Positions 35,621-45,490 of a stretch of DNA of 64,000 bases are shown in pieces. Numbering within the stretch: the stretch's first letter is position 1; every line of letters begins with the position of its first letter. This stretch comes from Yamadazyma tenuis (taxonomy: Eukaryota > Ascomycota > Pichiomycetes > Serinales > Debaryomycetaceae), in assembly GCF_029203305.1 (NCBI RefSeq), contig NC_089462.1:1674001-1738000 (forward strand). Reading direction: 5' to 3'. Below the pieces are notes generated by a model. It did no database searches. It was not told where the DNA came from and was given only the letters and a program-made list of their open reading frames with translations. Both the position numbers and the translations under genes were made by a program.

Positions 35621-36913
35621 ATGAGTGTGTTTAATACGATATTTGGCCTGGCCAAGCACGATAAGGCCATTGACGGGTTGTTTGGCAGTGCGGCACCGGT
35701 GGACCGTACACGGTTGGTGAGAGAAAGAACGGTTCCCGACTCCCGCCCCCAGAATGTGTCGCCAGAGGATATCACCCAAACCCAGACTCTGTCGCCACAA
35801 GATGATAACCTCCCCCAAACCCAAAGTCAGCCACGCAAAAAATCCACCCGAGACGAGAACTTTGACTTGGAGGCCCGGTACTTCGATAAGTTGTTGAAGG
35901 AAGACAAGCCAGATGTCCAACCCGTCCCCAGTGTTGAAGAGTCTTCGGATGACAGCGATAGTGAGGAAACCAAACCCGCCAAGCGGGCCAAAGTGGTGGA
36001 TCTCAAGGAAACCGAGCTTGAGAAAGCAGAGAAAACCGTTTTCGTAGGAAACGTACCGATCTCGGTTGTCACCTCCAAACCCACCTACAAGCGGTTCAAA
36101 CACCTTTTCGCCAACGTGGGACCGGTGCAGTCGATCCGATTCCGGTCCATTTCCTTCGACCAGGCGTTGCCCCGGAAAATCGCCTTTGCCCAGAAGCTGT
36201 TCCACGCCAACCGGCAAAATATCAACTCGTACGTGGTGTTTGAAACCAAAGAAGCATCGTTAAAAGCAGTGGACTTGCTAAACGCCACTGTGTTTGACCA
36301 GTTCCACTTGAAGGTCGACCACGTGACCCACCCCACTGCTAAGGACAACAAGCGAACGGTGTTTGTTGGGAATCTCGACTTTGATGAGCAGGAGGAAACC
36401 TTGTGGAAGTACTTCAACGCGCATACCGCTAACGACGTGGAGTCGGTGCGGATTGTGCGCGATGCCAAAACCAACTTGGGTAAGGGCTTTGCATTGGTAC
36501 AATTCAACGACTCGTTGTCAGTCAACAAAGTGTTGATGTTACATGATAAGCCTATTGGTGGTGGTAGTAAGCGTAAGTTACGGATTTCTCGCGCCAAAAA
36601 CCATGCCAAACCATCGGAGTTATCTCCCAACCACATCGACAACCAGAAACAAAACAAAAACAAAAAGGGGTTGAGAAGCTTGAACGACAAGCAGAAGACC
36701 ACTTTGGGCCGGGTCAAGGTTTTGGGTAAGGCTGATAAAGCCACTGCTGGTGATGTTAAAATGGTGATGGAGGGAGAGCGGGCACACAAACGTGGGCTTT
36801 TGAAGAACGGCCAATTGAAGGTCAAGAAGCCTCGCCACAAGAAGCCCAGAATAAGAGACCGGTCCACGCGCTTCAAGGAGCAGTTGAAGGCCGGTGCGGG
36901 AGGCACTAAGTGA
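35621..36913 (+). CDS. NOP12: Nucleolar RRM protein Nop12
   Basis: Nop12 works in large-subunit pre-rRNA (25S/5.8S) processing. The 430 residues hold RRM1 ([11 protein letters not shown] at about 127, with a typical long insertion [14 protein letters not shown]) and RRM2 ([18 protein letters not shown] to GKGFALVQF), then a basic C-terminus ([19 protein letters not shown]). The sequence and layout match Sc Nop12 (459 residues). Divergent from DEP1. Confidence 0.93.
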   Translation: MSVFNTIFGLAKHDKAIDGLFGSAAPVDRTRLVRERTVPDSRPQNVSPEDITQTQTLSPQDDNLPQTQSQPRKKSTRDENFDLEARYFDKLLKEDKPDVQPVPSVEESSDDSDSEETKPAKRAKVVDLKETELEKAEKTVFVGNVPISVVTSKPTYKRFKHLFANVGPVQSIRFRSISFDQALPRKIAFAQKLFHANRQNINSYVVFETKEASLKAVDLLNATVFDQFHLKVDHVTHPTAKDNKRTVFVGNLDFDEQEETLWKYFNAHTANDVESVRIVRDAKTNLGKGFALVQFNDSLSVNKVLMLHDKPIGGGSKRKLRISRAKNHAKPSELSPNHIDNQKQNKNKKGLRSLNDKQKTTLGRVKVLGKADKATAGDVKMVMEGERAHKRGLLKNGQLKVKKPRHKKPRIRDRSTRFKEQLKAGAGGTK

Positions 36914-37235
36914 ACACTCAGATGAAATGACCTTAGTAGTTAATGAACTCTCATAGGTAGGAAGTAGTTAATGAACACTCGGATGAATTGACACTAGCAT
37001 GAACACTCATACAGAATGGTATCATCTCATATAGAATGTCAATGAACTCATATATAATTGCATCACCTCTGCTATCACCTCAGACCCCCATGCCAATGAG
37101 AGGAGCCGCATGTATGCGCTTTCCTGCATGGTGGTCCCCAGAGGCTCTCCGATAACCCCTTGGGGCCTCACCATATAAGCATCCACAATTCCCCTGATCT
37201 CAACAAAATTCCCTTATCCTCAACCAATTTCAACC
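36914..37235. promoter_or_regulatory. LAP3 upstream region with repeated AATGAACACTC-type words
   Basis: 322 bp. The words AGTTAATGAAC, TGAACACTC and TCATATAGAATG recur at intervals from 36914 to 37055. A TATAAGC lies about 65 bp before the LAP3 ATG. No gene. Confidence 0.5.
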
Positions 37236-38762
37236 ATGGGAAACAACACCTCCAAAACGCAATCCGACACTAGCCTGGTCTCTGAGCCCGTCTACAATGA
37301 GAAACAGACATATCCTGACTCAGACTCTTTGTCGTCGCAGCTGCAAATCACCAGCATCTTGCGTCAATTGAACATCGGCGATACCACCTCCAACTCCACC
37401 AATGGCATCAATTCCGCCGAAGATTTGGGGGCCTGGGAGTCTGATTTCAACTCCAACTTGAAGAACTCGCTCGCCCAAAGTGCCATCGCCAAAAACGATA
37501 TCTACTCCGTTATCGCCAACCCTTCCAGCGGTGCCGGAGTCCAACACCAATACCTCTTCAACACCGAACTCAAAACCGTCGGTAGTCCTGGATGCTACAA
37601 CAACCAGGCTCTGTCAGGCCGGTGCTGGATGTTTGCCACCAGTAACGTGTTGAGAGCACATGTCATCAAGAACTACAACTTGAAACCCGACCAGTTCCAG
37701 GTATCGCAAGCTTACCTTTTCTTCTACGATAAGTTGGAAAGAGCCAACTACGCGTTGGACAACTTCATCGCCACTGCGGACGAGCCGTTGGACTCACGGT
37801 ACGTGGGGCTGGTGTTTCTGGACGCGGTGGGTGGTGATGGTGGACAATGGGATATGGTGGTTAATATCTTGGACAAGTACGGGATTGTTCCCCACGAGTT
37901 CTTCCCCGATAACGCTCAGGCTGGTGCCAGCTCTACCTTGAACTACATCTTGAAGGAAAAGCTCCGGGAATTTGGTTTGGTGTTGAGAAAACTCAAGACT
38001 CAAGGAGCTTTGGAGGTGGTGATATTGCAGGTCAAGAAGGCCATGATGAAGCACATCTACAACGTGATTCTGATCTGCTTGGGCACTCCTCCCAAGCCTT
38101 CTGACACCTTTACCTGGGAATTTATCGACAAGGATGGTAAGTTCCAGGCGTTGGACACCACCCCCACCGATTTCTACAAGACCCACGTCCGGTACGAGGC
38201 CAACAAGTCGTTCTCGTTGGTCCACGATCCCCGGAACGAAGTCGGCGCCTTGTTGACGGTGGACAAGTTGAACAACGTATCTGGCGGTAGACCCATTCAA
38301 TACGTCAACACCACCTTGGACTCCATCAAGCAGGCGGCCATCAAGATGATTAAGGCCGATGAGCCGGTGTTCTTTGGCTGTGACGTGGGCAAATTCTACG
38401 ACCGCCAGACCGGCGTGTTGGACGTGGACCAATATGATTTTGGGTTGGCGTTTGGTTCGGGCTTCAACGTGTCGAAGAAAGAACGGTTACAAACTGGGTC
38501 TTCGGCCATGACCCACGCCATGACATTGACCGGAGTCCACTTGGACAAGGCTGGACGCCCGGTGCGGTGGAAGATTGAGAACTCGTGGGGTGACGCCGTG
38601 GGAGACAAGGGATACTTTGTCATGACCGATAAGTGGTTTGACGAGTTTGTGTTCCAGGTGGTGACGTCCAAGGCGTACGCGTCCAAAGAAGACTATGCGA
38701 CATGGAAGTCCCAGGAGTATACCGTGTTGCCATTCTTCGACCCCATGGGAGCTTTGGCATAG
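37236..38762 (+). CDS. LAP3: Bleomycin hydrolase / cysteine aminopeptidase Lap3
   Basis: 508 residues of the C1B peptidase family. The nucleophile is Cys130 in LSGRCWMFATSN; the His is in MTHAMTLTGV and the Asn in ENSWGD. The C-terminus PFFDPMGALA is the conserved autoprocessing tail. Lap3 is a hexameric cytosolic peptidase that binds DNA and detoxifies homocysteine thiolactone. Unusually, the N-terminus reads MGNNTSK, a consensus N-myristoylation site (Gly2, Ser6), preceding about 65 low-complexity residues. ATG 37236 is the first in frame and sits in a good context. Confidence 0.95.
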   Translation: MGNNTSKTQSDTSLVSEPVYNEKQTYPDSDSLSSQLQITSILRQLNIGDTTSNSTNGINSAEDLGAWESDFNSNLKNSLAQSAIAKNDIYSVIANPSSGAGVQHQYLFNTELKTVGSPGCYNNQALSGRCWMFATSNVLRAHVIKNYNLKPDQFQVSQAYLFFYDKLERANYALDNFIATADEPLDSRYVGLVFLDAVGGDGGQWDMVVNILDKYGIVPHEFFPDNAQAGASSTLNYILKEKLREFGLVLRKLKTQGALEVVILQVKKAMMKHIYNVILICLGTPPKPSDTFTWEFIDKDGKFQALDTTPTDFYKTHVRYEANKSFSLVHDPRNEVGALLTVDKLNNVSGGRPIQYVNTTLDSIKQAAIKMIKADEPVFFGCDVGKFYDRQTGVLDVDQYDFGLAFGSGFNVSKKERLQTGSSAMTHAMTLTGVHLDKAGRPVRWKIENSWGDAVGDKGYFVMTDKWFDEFVFQVVTSKAYASKEDYATWKSQEYTVLPFFDPMGALA

Positions 38763-38916
38763 CAAATGCGTGTTTAGAGTGTATAAGATGTATTTGATTT
38801 GAGATTTTTGATTTGAAGTTTTTCGCGATCCTCAAAACTTGTTTTCGCGACTACCACCGCTGTTCTGTGCCAACTCAACCGTATCCACAAACCACATACC
38901 CACGGCCAGTGACACC

Positions 38917-41460
38917 ATGTCAGACACCAGCCTGGCGGAGTATACAATCCTTAGTCTCAGTCATGAGGCACTTGCCGCCAAAACCCAGGAAATCGTCTCT
39001 AGTTTTGAGTCTGCCTCTTCCGAACATGAGCTCCATCAGTTGGTATCGGCGATAGATCAGCTCAACCACAACGCCAACCGAGAGCTCCACCACTACGTCC
39101 ACCGGCTCCAGGCCCGCCATCAGCTGGACGTGGCGGCGGTGGAATTGAACCGGGCCAAACTTGCCGATACCCTTAAAACCACCAACGACTTGATCACCGT
39201 CTTCTCAGACTCCAACAATATCGGCAGTACGTTGACGTACAAACTCAAGGCATTGGACAAGGAGATCAGTCGCGTGACCCAGACACTGGAGTACGTGTCT
39301 AGCACCAAGCTCTTGAAGAATAACATCAACCAAGCGGTTTATGCCATGGAACACAAAAGCTACCAACTTGCTGCCAATTGTATACGGACGATTAAAACCA
39401 AGGTCCCCGACCTGCTCATCGACGGTGACTACGCCGCCAGCGTGATCCCGTCCACGGACATCCCCGAGTTTCCACGCGTGGTTATCGACAACCTCGTCAA
39501 ACAGTTAATTGAGGTGTTCAAAGTCCAGTTCGATGACGCGGCTGCCAAAAAAGACATGCAGCAGTTGACCAAATTCTTCGAGTTGTTCCCTCTCATTGGC
39601 CAGGAAGAGGTGGGGTTGAACTGCTACTCCAAATTCATTAGCCAGGTCATCACCGATACCCTGAGAAGCTTGATCCAATCGATTTCCTCGGGCTCTGGTG
39701 GTGAAGCATCCAAAAAAATCGGCCTCTACTCCCGCAGTAGCATGCAGTTGTTTGAGAACATCTCCATGATGTTGGCCCAACACGCCCCGTTGATCAACCG
39801 GTATTATGCCTCCACTTATTCCAACGCCCTTCCATATGTCATCAATAAGATCCAGCCTGAGATCGACTCCCAAATCGGCTTGATTACTGACACCTTCTAC
39901 GACGAAAAGCGCCTAGGCAAGATCATTCAGGATATCAGGTTGTACGACTTCCCAATTCTCCGGGCCCGTTTGGAGTCCGAACCACCAACTCGAGCCTCAT
40001 CCGAGTTCTCGAGACTGTCGTTCGAGGACAATGAGCTTGTGACCATTGTGGAGGCTGGCGACTTGTTCTCCGAGTTTGCAAACATCTTTAACTACTGGTC
40101 TTTGTACTGTAAGTTCATTTCCACCCGGTATTTGAACGCCCTGGCTCTGCCAAAACTTGTGCCCAAACTTCTTGTGGACTCGAACTTCACCAGGAAAATC
40201 CAGTCAAAGTATCTTCCAGCCTTCGAAACTATCTTCAACTTCTACTTCAGACGATCGTTGGAGAAGGCCATCACCATTGAAGCATTACCTGCTTTGGAGC
40301 CTTATTTGCTTGCAAACGGTGCCCGTTATCCTGAACAGCCTCCATGCTCGTCTGTAATTGAAGACTTGACGTTGGTGTTGAACACCTGCATCAAGAGCAT
40401 CATCGACTCCAGTCAGATCACGGCCGTCAAGAGTTTTGTCACCGAGTCATTCAAGGTCATCAAGAATGACTTGATCAACGGCTACTTTATAAAAGAGTTG
40501 AACGAACACCTGCCACGGTACAACTCTGCGCTTTCGCTCATCAACCCCAAAACAAGCCTTTTGACGGTGTCAAGTCCGAGGACCTCCAGAGGTGGAACTC
40601 CTGCCCCCGATCCAGCTGGTGGTATGGGTTTTTTCAAAGGTGCTCAAAGTGCTCTTGGAACCGTTGTAGGTGGTGGAGCCAGTAATTCTGCGTCTTCAGC
40701 AACTATCTCCAACAACCCCAAACTCGTGAACTTTGTGCTCTATCTCAATACGGTCGCAGTGGGACAAGAATATTTCACCAAGATCTTGGATAACATCACC
40801 AAAAACGATGCCTACTATATACGAAACTGTTTCCCGTTTGGAGACGATGCTTCGATTGTGCAAAACATTTTGCAGCTTGAGTTGTTTAATCCATTTGTAT
40901 CACTCACCAACAAGTTGATCCAGGAGTCCTTAATCAACTTCTATAACCAGTCCATCAAGGCCAAGATGCTCACTATTGTGGGTGATTTCTTGGATGATAC
41001 GGATGACTCGAATTACCTTATCTACTCAACCAATGTTCTAAACGACAATGGGTTGATTTTGCAATTCACCTCCGATTGGAGAAACTTGATCCGCCCATAC
41101 GGGCAGGTGTTCCATCACGAGCTCATCTTCGGCAAGTTGCTCAAGTTGATTATACTCAACTTGGCGAATATCATTGAGAAGAGATTGGTGTATGTACTCA
41201 AGCGGTTCAAGATCAATGAGTTTGGGTCGTTGAAGTTGGAGAAGGATATTTCGGGGTTCATCAGTGAGGTTTGTGAAGATAACTATGAGTTGAGAGAGAA
41301 GTTTATTCGGGTGACACAGTTGGTACTTTTGGTAGGTATGGACGAAGAAGAGTATGAGGAATCGATTCAGCAGAATGAACATGAGTCTGATGAAGATGGA
41401 GGAATCAACTGGGTGTTCACGCCGTCAGAAAGGAGACAGTTCCGGAACTTCAGGATCTAA
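38917..41460 (+). CDS. COG4: Conserved oligomeric Golgi complex subunit 4
   Basis: COG tethers intra-Golgi retrograde vesicles. The protein is 847 residues (Sc Cog4 861). The N-terminal coiled coil (MSDTSLAEYTILSLSHEALAA to NHNANRELHHYV) and the middle (LKALDKEISRVTQTLEYVSSTKLLKNNINQAVYAM) are the COG4 family core; the C-terminal E-domain ends FGSLKLEKDISGFISEVCE. The ATG at 38917 is chosen: the frame extends 26 codons upstream with no conserved character. Confidence 0.94.
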   Translation: MSDTSLAEYTILSLSHEALAAKTQEIVSSFESASSEHELHQLVSAIDQLNHNANRELHHYVHRLQARHQLDVAAVELNRAKLADTLKTTNDLITVFSDSNNIGSTLTYKLKALDKEISRVTQTLEYVSSTKLLKNNINQAVYAMEHKSYQLAANCIRTIKTKVPDLLIDGDYAASVIPSTDIPEFPRVVIDNLVKQLIEVFKVQFDDAAAKKDMQQLTKFFELFPLIGQEEVGLNCYSKFISQVITDTLRSLIQSISSGSGGEASKKIGLYSRSSMQLFENISMMLAQHAPLINRYYASTYSNALPYVINKIQPEIDSQIGLITDTFYDEKRLGKIIQDIRLYDFPILRARLESEPPTRASSEFSRLSFEDNELVTIVEAGDLFSEFANIFNYWSLYCKFISTRYLNALALPKLVPKLLVDSNFTRKIQSKYLPAFETIFNFYFRRSLEKAITIEALPALEPYLLANGARYPEQPPCSSVIEDLTLVLNTCIKSIIDSSQITAVKSFVTESFKVIKNDLINGYFIKELNEHLPRYNSALSLINPKTSLLTVSSPRTSRGGTPAPDPAGGMGFFKGAQSALGTVVGGGASNSASSATISNNPKLVNFVLYLNTVAVGQEYFTKILDNITKNDAYYIRNCFPFGDDASIVQNILQLELFNPFVSLTNKLIQESLINFYNQSIKAKMLTIVGDFLDDTDDSNYLIYSTNVLNDNGLILQFTSDWRNLIRPYGQVFHHELIFGKLLKLIILNLANIIEKRLVYVLKRFKINEFGSLKLEKDISGFISEVCEDNYELREKFIRVTQLVLLVGMDEEEYEESIQQNEHESDEDGGINWVFTPSERRQFRNFRI

Positions 41461-41611
41461 CGGCTCGGCTCATAGATTTATGGGTCTATGTCTATGATTA
41501 TTTACGTATGTCTTGGTTGTACCAACTGTAAGTAAAAGTCGCATTGAATATGAGTGTATCATTAGAGTCTATTTAAAATACATTAATATACAGACGACAG
41601 CACCTTTCCCT

Positions 41612-42193
41612 TCATTTACTTACCGTCTCGGAAGCATCTCTGTCGGGCTTGATCCTCATCTTGTCGGTGATATTATCAAACCTAGGGTGAGTATAATCGC
41701 ACTCCGGTCCCTTGGGACAGAACCCCGTCAAAAACATCGGACACATAATCTTCCTCACGTGCCGGTTCACACACTTGGGCCCTTCGGGACAGAAGCCTCG
41801 CAAGTAGTTTTGGCACTCGGGAATCTTCAGCTGTGGATCAACGTGTAAATAAAGACACTCATTGGTCTGAGTACAGTAGCCATTTCTGGAATAAAATAAG
41901 CACTCGGGCATTTTCCTCAAATTGTACTCGTGGAGGAACTCACAGTGGTCGTTCTTCTTACACAATCCTCTCAACCAATGCTTACACACAATCTTATTGT
42001 TGTACATAGGAGGTACATGTTTGTTGGGACAGTTGCTGCCGTTTGGACAAGAGTTAGGACTCTGCGGAATAAAGAATTGACATACGGGTCTGTCGGGGTT
42101 TGTGCCGAAGCCAAACTCCTTTCTCAAGAATGGTTCGACTTTGAACCTGCGATTCCGATTATCGGGGTGTAGTATAGGATTAGCTTGAAACAT
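41612..42193 (-). CDS. YTH1: Cleavage/polyadenylation factor zinc-finger subunit Yth1 (CPSF30)
   Basis: Yth1 recognises the polyadenylation signal within CPF. The 193 residues contain five CCCH zinc fingers: VCQFFIPQ-CPNGSNCPNKH, VCKHWLRGLCKKNDHCEFLH, ECLFYSRNGYCTQTNECLYLH, ECQNYLRGFCPEGPKCVNRH and MCPMFLTGFCPKGPECDYTH. N-terminal FKVEPFLRKEFGFG is also family-typical. Sc Yth1 is 208 residues. Convergent with COG4, divergent from OSM1. Confidence 0.96.
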   Translation of the reverse strand: MFQANPILHPDNRNRRFKVEPFLRKEFGFGTNPDRPVCQFFIPQSPNSCPNGSNCPNKHVPPMYNNKIVCKHWLRGLCKKNDHCEFLHEYNLRKMPECLFYSRNGYCTQTNECLYLHVDPQLKIPECQNYLRGFCPEGPKCVNRHVRKIMCPMFLTGFCPKGPECDYTHPRFDNITDKMRIKPDRDASETVSK

Positions 42194-42434
42194 GTCTTCA
42201 CCAGTTGATTAGAAATGAGAAAATTAACTTTGTCGCGCTGATGCAACTTAAATCGTATGATCGCTTTTGGCAACCTTAGTGCCAAACCTATAAATATGTA
42301 CGGATCTGCAGCACCCCATCCATAAGAAAAGCTTATTTAAGTTGTTGAAATCCCTACTTAAACCATTGCTATTGGCAATTTTGTCCACCATTGCTTATCG
42401 AGCATTTTATAGGTCGTTTTGTATCTCCCAGTCG

Positions 42435-43847
42435 ATGAACTCGGACGTTACTATAGTCGGTGCAGGCTTAACAGGCCTAACAGCCGCCCTTCACTTGGCC
42501 GACGGTGGCCGGCACGTGACAATAATCGAAAAGGCCCTTCGTCCCGGTGGTAACTCCATCAAGGCGTCTTCTGGAATCAATGGAGTGCCCACCATGTTTC
42601 AGCCCGTCAAAGGAGATAGCGTGAATCTTTTTATCCAAGACACTTTGAAATCCGGGAAGAACTTGTGCAATACTCAGTTGGTGGAGATATTGGCCAAGGA
42701 GTCCAGCGACGCCATCTACTGGCTTATTGATCAGGGAATCAATCTTCTGACCGTGTCACAACTAGGAGGCCATTCGATGCCTCGAACCCACCGGGGTAAC
42801 TCTAAGGTGGCTCCTGGGTACGCCATCATTCTGAAGCTTTTGGAACACGTTCAGAACAGCCCCAACATTGATATCCAAGTTGAGTCCCAGTTGAAGCGGA
42901 TTATCATGAAAAACCAAAAAGTTGCAGCCATTGAGTATACCCATGATGGAACCACCCATACTCTAACAACCTCGGATTTAATTCTCGCAAGCGGGGGTTA
43001 CGCGGCTGATACAGAGATGGATGAATCATTGGTTCGAAAGTATAGGCCTGATTTGGTGGATTTGCCTACTACCAATGCCGATTCTGTTAGAGGTGATGGC
43101 CAGAAAATTGCCGTAAGAGATTGCCAGGTGCAGCTTCTTGATATGACCGAAATCCAAATCAACCCCACCGGGTTTGTGGACTTTGCAAATGTGGATCTTA
43201 GAAATAAGATTTTGTGTGGTGAGCTTTTGAGAGGAATTGGGGGAATCTTGGTGTCACCCATCACCTCCAAACGATTTGTAGACGAATTGCAAACCAGAGA
43301 CATTGTTTCTGATGCAGTTTTCAAGAACTGCAAAATTCCCGAAGGTGACTTCACAAAGGCCCAGAAGTACGTGTCGATCATCATCATTGACCCGGAAGAC
43401 TACCACAAGGCCCAGTCTCACATTAACTTTTATGTTTCCAAGAATTTGTTGTACTTTGGCACCCTTGAGGAATTGACCCAAAAGGTTCACACTTTTAGCA
43501 CCACTTTTGACGAAGATGAGTTGATTCAAACTTTGAAACTGTACAATAAAGGGGTTGGTAGTGAAGGTCAAGATGAGTTTGGAAGAAAGGTTTTTGGAGA
43601 ACCTTTCTTGTCACTGAAGTTTTACTATGGTTTCACAACCCCATCTCTCCACTTTTCAATGGGAGGAATTGCAATAAATGAAAACGGTCAGGCGTTAAAC
43701 CAGGCAAACTCGATCATTACTAACTTGTACGCTGTGGGAGAAATCGCTGCTGGAGTTCACGGTAAGAACAGATTAGGAGGCAATTCTCTCCTTGAGTGTA
43801 CGGTGTTTGGAAAGCGGGCTGCGATGAACATCTTAAGTGACGAATAA
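42435..43847 (+). CDS. OSM1: Soluble fumarate reductase, Osm1/Frd1 type
   Basis: The enzyme reduces fumarate with FADH2/FMNH2, reoxidising flavins in ER or mitochondria under low oxygen. The first in-frame ATG (42435) gives 470 residues beginning at the FAD motif TIVGAGLTGLTAAL. GGNSIKASSGIN and THRGNSKVAPGY are the succinate dehydrogenase/fumarate reductase family signatures, and HGKNRLGGNSLLECTVFG closes the FAD site. The same frame is open upstream from the TAA at 42291 with no ATG, and it encodes a signal-anchor-like stretch (FKLLKSLLKPLLLAILSTIA). Non-AUG initiation or a spliced leader is therefore possible; Sc Osm1 has an N-terminal targeting segment here. Confidence 0.92.
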   Translation: MNSDVTIVGAGLTGLTAALHLADGGRHVTIIEKALRPGGNSIKASSGINGVPTMFQPVKGDSVNLFIQDTLKSGKNLCNTQLVEILAKESSDAIYWLIDQGINLLTVSQLGGHSMPRTHRGNSKVAPGYAIILKLLEHVQNSPNIDIQVESQLKRIIMKNQKVAAIEYTHDGTTHTLTTSDLILASGGYAADTEMDESLVRKYRPDLVDLPTTNADSVRGDGQKIAVRDCQVQLLDMTEIQINPTGFVDFANVDLRNKILCGELLRGIGGILVSPITSKRFVDELQTRDIVSDAVFKNCKIPEGDFTKAQKYVSIIIIDPEDYHKAQSHINFYVSKNLLYFGTLEELTQKVHTFSTTFDEDELIQTLKLYNKGVGSEGQDEFGRKVFGEPFLSLKFYYGFTTPSLHFSMGGIAINENGQALNQANSIITNLYAVGEIAAGVHGKNRLGGNSLLECTVFGKRAAMNILSDE

Positions 43848-43917
43848 TAAAGTAAATCATGAAATGAGCTACTAAAACTAACGGTAATTATACAGATTAA
43901 AGAAATGAATGTCTGGT

Positions 43918-45345
43918 CTACTCGGTCAACGATGGAGAACTATCATCCATCTCATGAAGCTTGATAGACAAAGCACGAAGGTTTTGGTCGTTCAACTTAT
44001 TGGAAGTTGGGGTCGATGTTCCTGTTCCGGCTCCTGTTGACACAGGAGCTCCCGTATTGGATTTTTTCCTATCACGTCTCTCTCTTCTATCTCTGTTCAA
44101 GAGCTTTTCCTTGTCGAGTATGCTTTCATCTTGATTATTCCCGGTGACGAAACTCATCAAGTTGTTTCTTCTTCTTACTCCTTCTCGGATCCAGAACTCA
44201 CTGCGGTACAACTCCCATCCCTCTCTTATATCGGTATTGAATACTCTAGCATTTAGCACAAGTTTCACATCCGCTATTCCCACCCGGGGCTGGCATTGCA
44301 GTTGGCATGAGACAAAGAAAACTTCTATTTTGGAATCCTTGTTGTGCTTGAGCGAAGGATCAAACTTATGAATCAAATTTAATATCGTCATTATCACAAA
44401 CAACAGAAACTCTCGTATCAAGTCCGAAAGTAAATCAATCAAGGGTGTCTTGATCTTCACCAATCTGACATTAAGCTGACGTAAGCCCTTATTGGTTGAC
44501 GATAAGAATTTTCGGGGTAGAACAATAGTTTTTTGATACTCTCCAGACAAGTAGTACAATAATAAGGTGATCATCAAAGCAAGAAGAACAAACGTGAGTA
44601 CCACCCGGAAAGGGCTCGACGTTTCATAGTTACTAAAGTACAAATGGTGAGCAATAGACGTTATCACTGCACAAAGAATCGCCATGAATGTCAAGTACTT
44701 TCGTCTCAAACCTCTCTGCTGTGCAACTTGATCTCTCAAACTCTCTTCAAGAATCAACAAATTCCGGAAAATCTTACCGGTTCCTGGAGCCAGTGCATAT
44801 CCTCCACCGACCGGATGTGACTTCTCGCTACCTTCAGACTTGTTTGATTTTCTTCTTATTTTTTTCTTCTGCTTAGGACTAGGCGTACCCAGGTCTCCAC
44901 TATCTCGTCTAGGAGATGTTCTTCTCTTGGAACTGGCACTTTTGATTCTTCTGACGGCTGAACGCGAAGGTGAGCTGTCCCTGTCGTCCATCCCGTCTAC
45001 CAGACTGGATTTGAGCGGAATCGGCAAGTCCAATGAGTTCTGAGACCCAATTTCGGAGTCCGAGTACATAACATACTCGTCATTATCATTTTGTTGCGAG
45101 CTGTAGGGAGTTAGGTTCATGAGAGACTCGTTCGATGATAGTACTGGCAGCTTCGGTGGGAGCGGTACGAAGTTCTCAAGTAAGGTATTGTCATCGATAC
45201 TATCATGGTGGATATGCAAAGATGGAGAACTGGGAGTCGAGTCGAGATTTAGGTGATCTCCTGTGCTGGCATGGGTGGGTGTCGGCGGCCTGTCACTCTT
45301 TTCCGCTCTGGACATCCACTTTTCCACTGCTTCTTCGTCGGTCAT
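43918..45345 (-). CDS. SPO7: Nem1-Spo7 phosphatase regulatory subunit Spo7
   Basis: Spo7 with Nem1 dephosphorylates and activates Pah1 at the nuclear/ER membrane. The core FRNLLILEESLRDQVAQQRG, the two spans YLTFMAILCAVITSIAHHLYF and LTFVLLALMITLLLYYL, and SGEYQKTIVLPRKFLSSTNKGLRQLNVRLVKI match the family. At 475 residues it is nearly twice Sc Spo7 (259): the extra length is an N-terminal Ser/Asp/Pro-rich tail (1-190, with RRTSPRRDS) and a C-terminal basic tail. Pah1 product supply is opposed by Dgk1 at 10651. Confidence 0.88.
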   Translation of the reverse strand: MTDEEAVEKWMSRAEKSDRPPTPTHASTGDHLNLDSTPSSPSLHIHHDSIDDNTLLENFVPLPPKLPVLSSNESLMNLTPYSSQQNDNDEYVMYSDSEIGSQNSLDLPIPLKSSLVDGMDDRDSSPSRSAVRRIKSASSKRRTSPRRDSGDLGTPSPKQKKKIRRKSNKSEGSEKSHPVGGGYALAPGTGKIFRNLLILEESLRDQVAQQRGLRRKYLTFMAILCAVITSIAHHLYFSNYETSSPFRVVLTFVLLALMITLLLYYLSGEYQKTIVLPRKFLSSTNKGLRQLNVRLVKIKTPLIDLLSDLIREFLLFVIMTILNLIHKFDPSLKHNKDSKIEVFFVSCQLQCQPRVGIADVKLVLNARVFNTDIREGWELYRSEFWIREGVRRRNNLMSFVTGNNQDESILDKEKLLNRDRRERRDRKKSNTGAPVSTGAGTGTSTPTSNKLNDQNLRALSIKLHEMDDSSPSLTE

Positions 45346-45490
45346 GCTGTGGCGGTTGTAATAGAGGAATTCGCTTAGTCTGGAGTTGGAGAAGATGAAA
45401 TTAAACTCAGCGCGCGTGAGCGCTAGCGACTATTGAAAATTAAACCGTTTTACGTGTTGCAGAATCGGGAAATATAATTGGCATTTGGGC

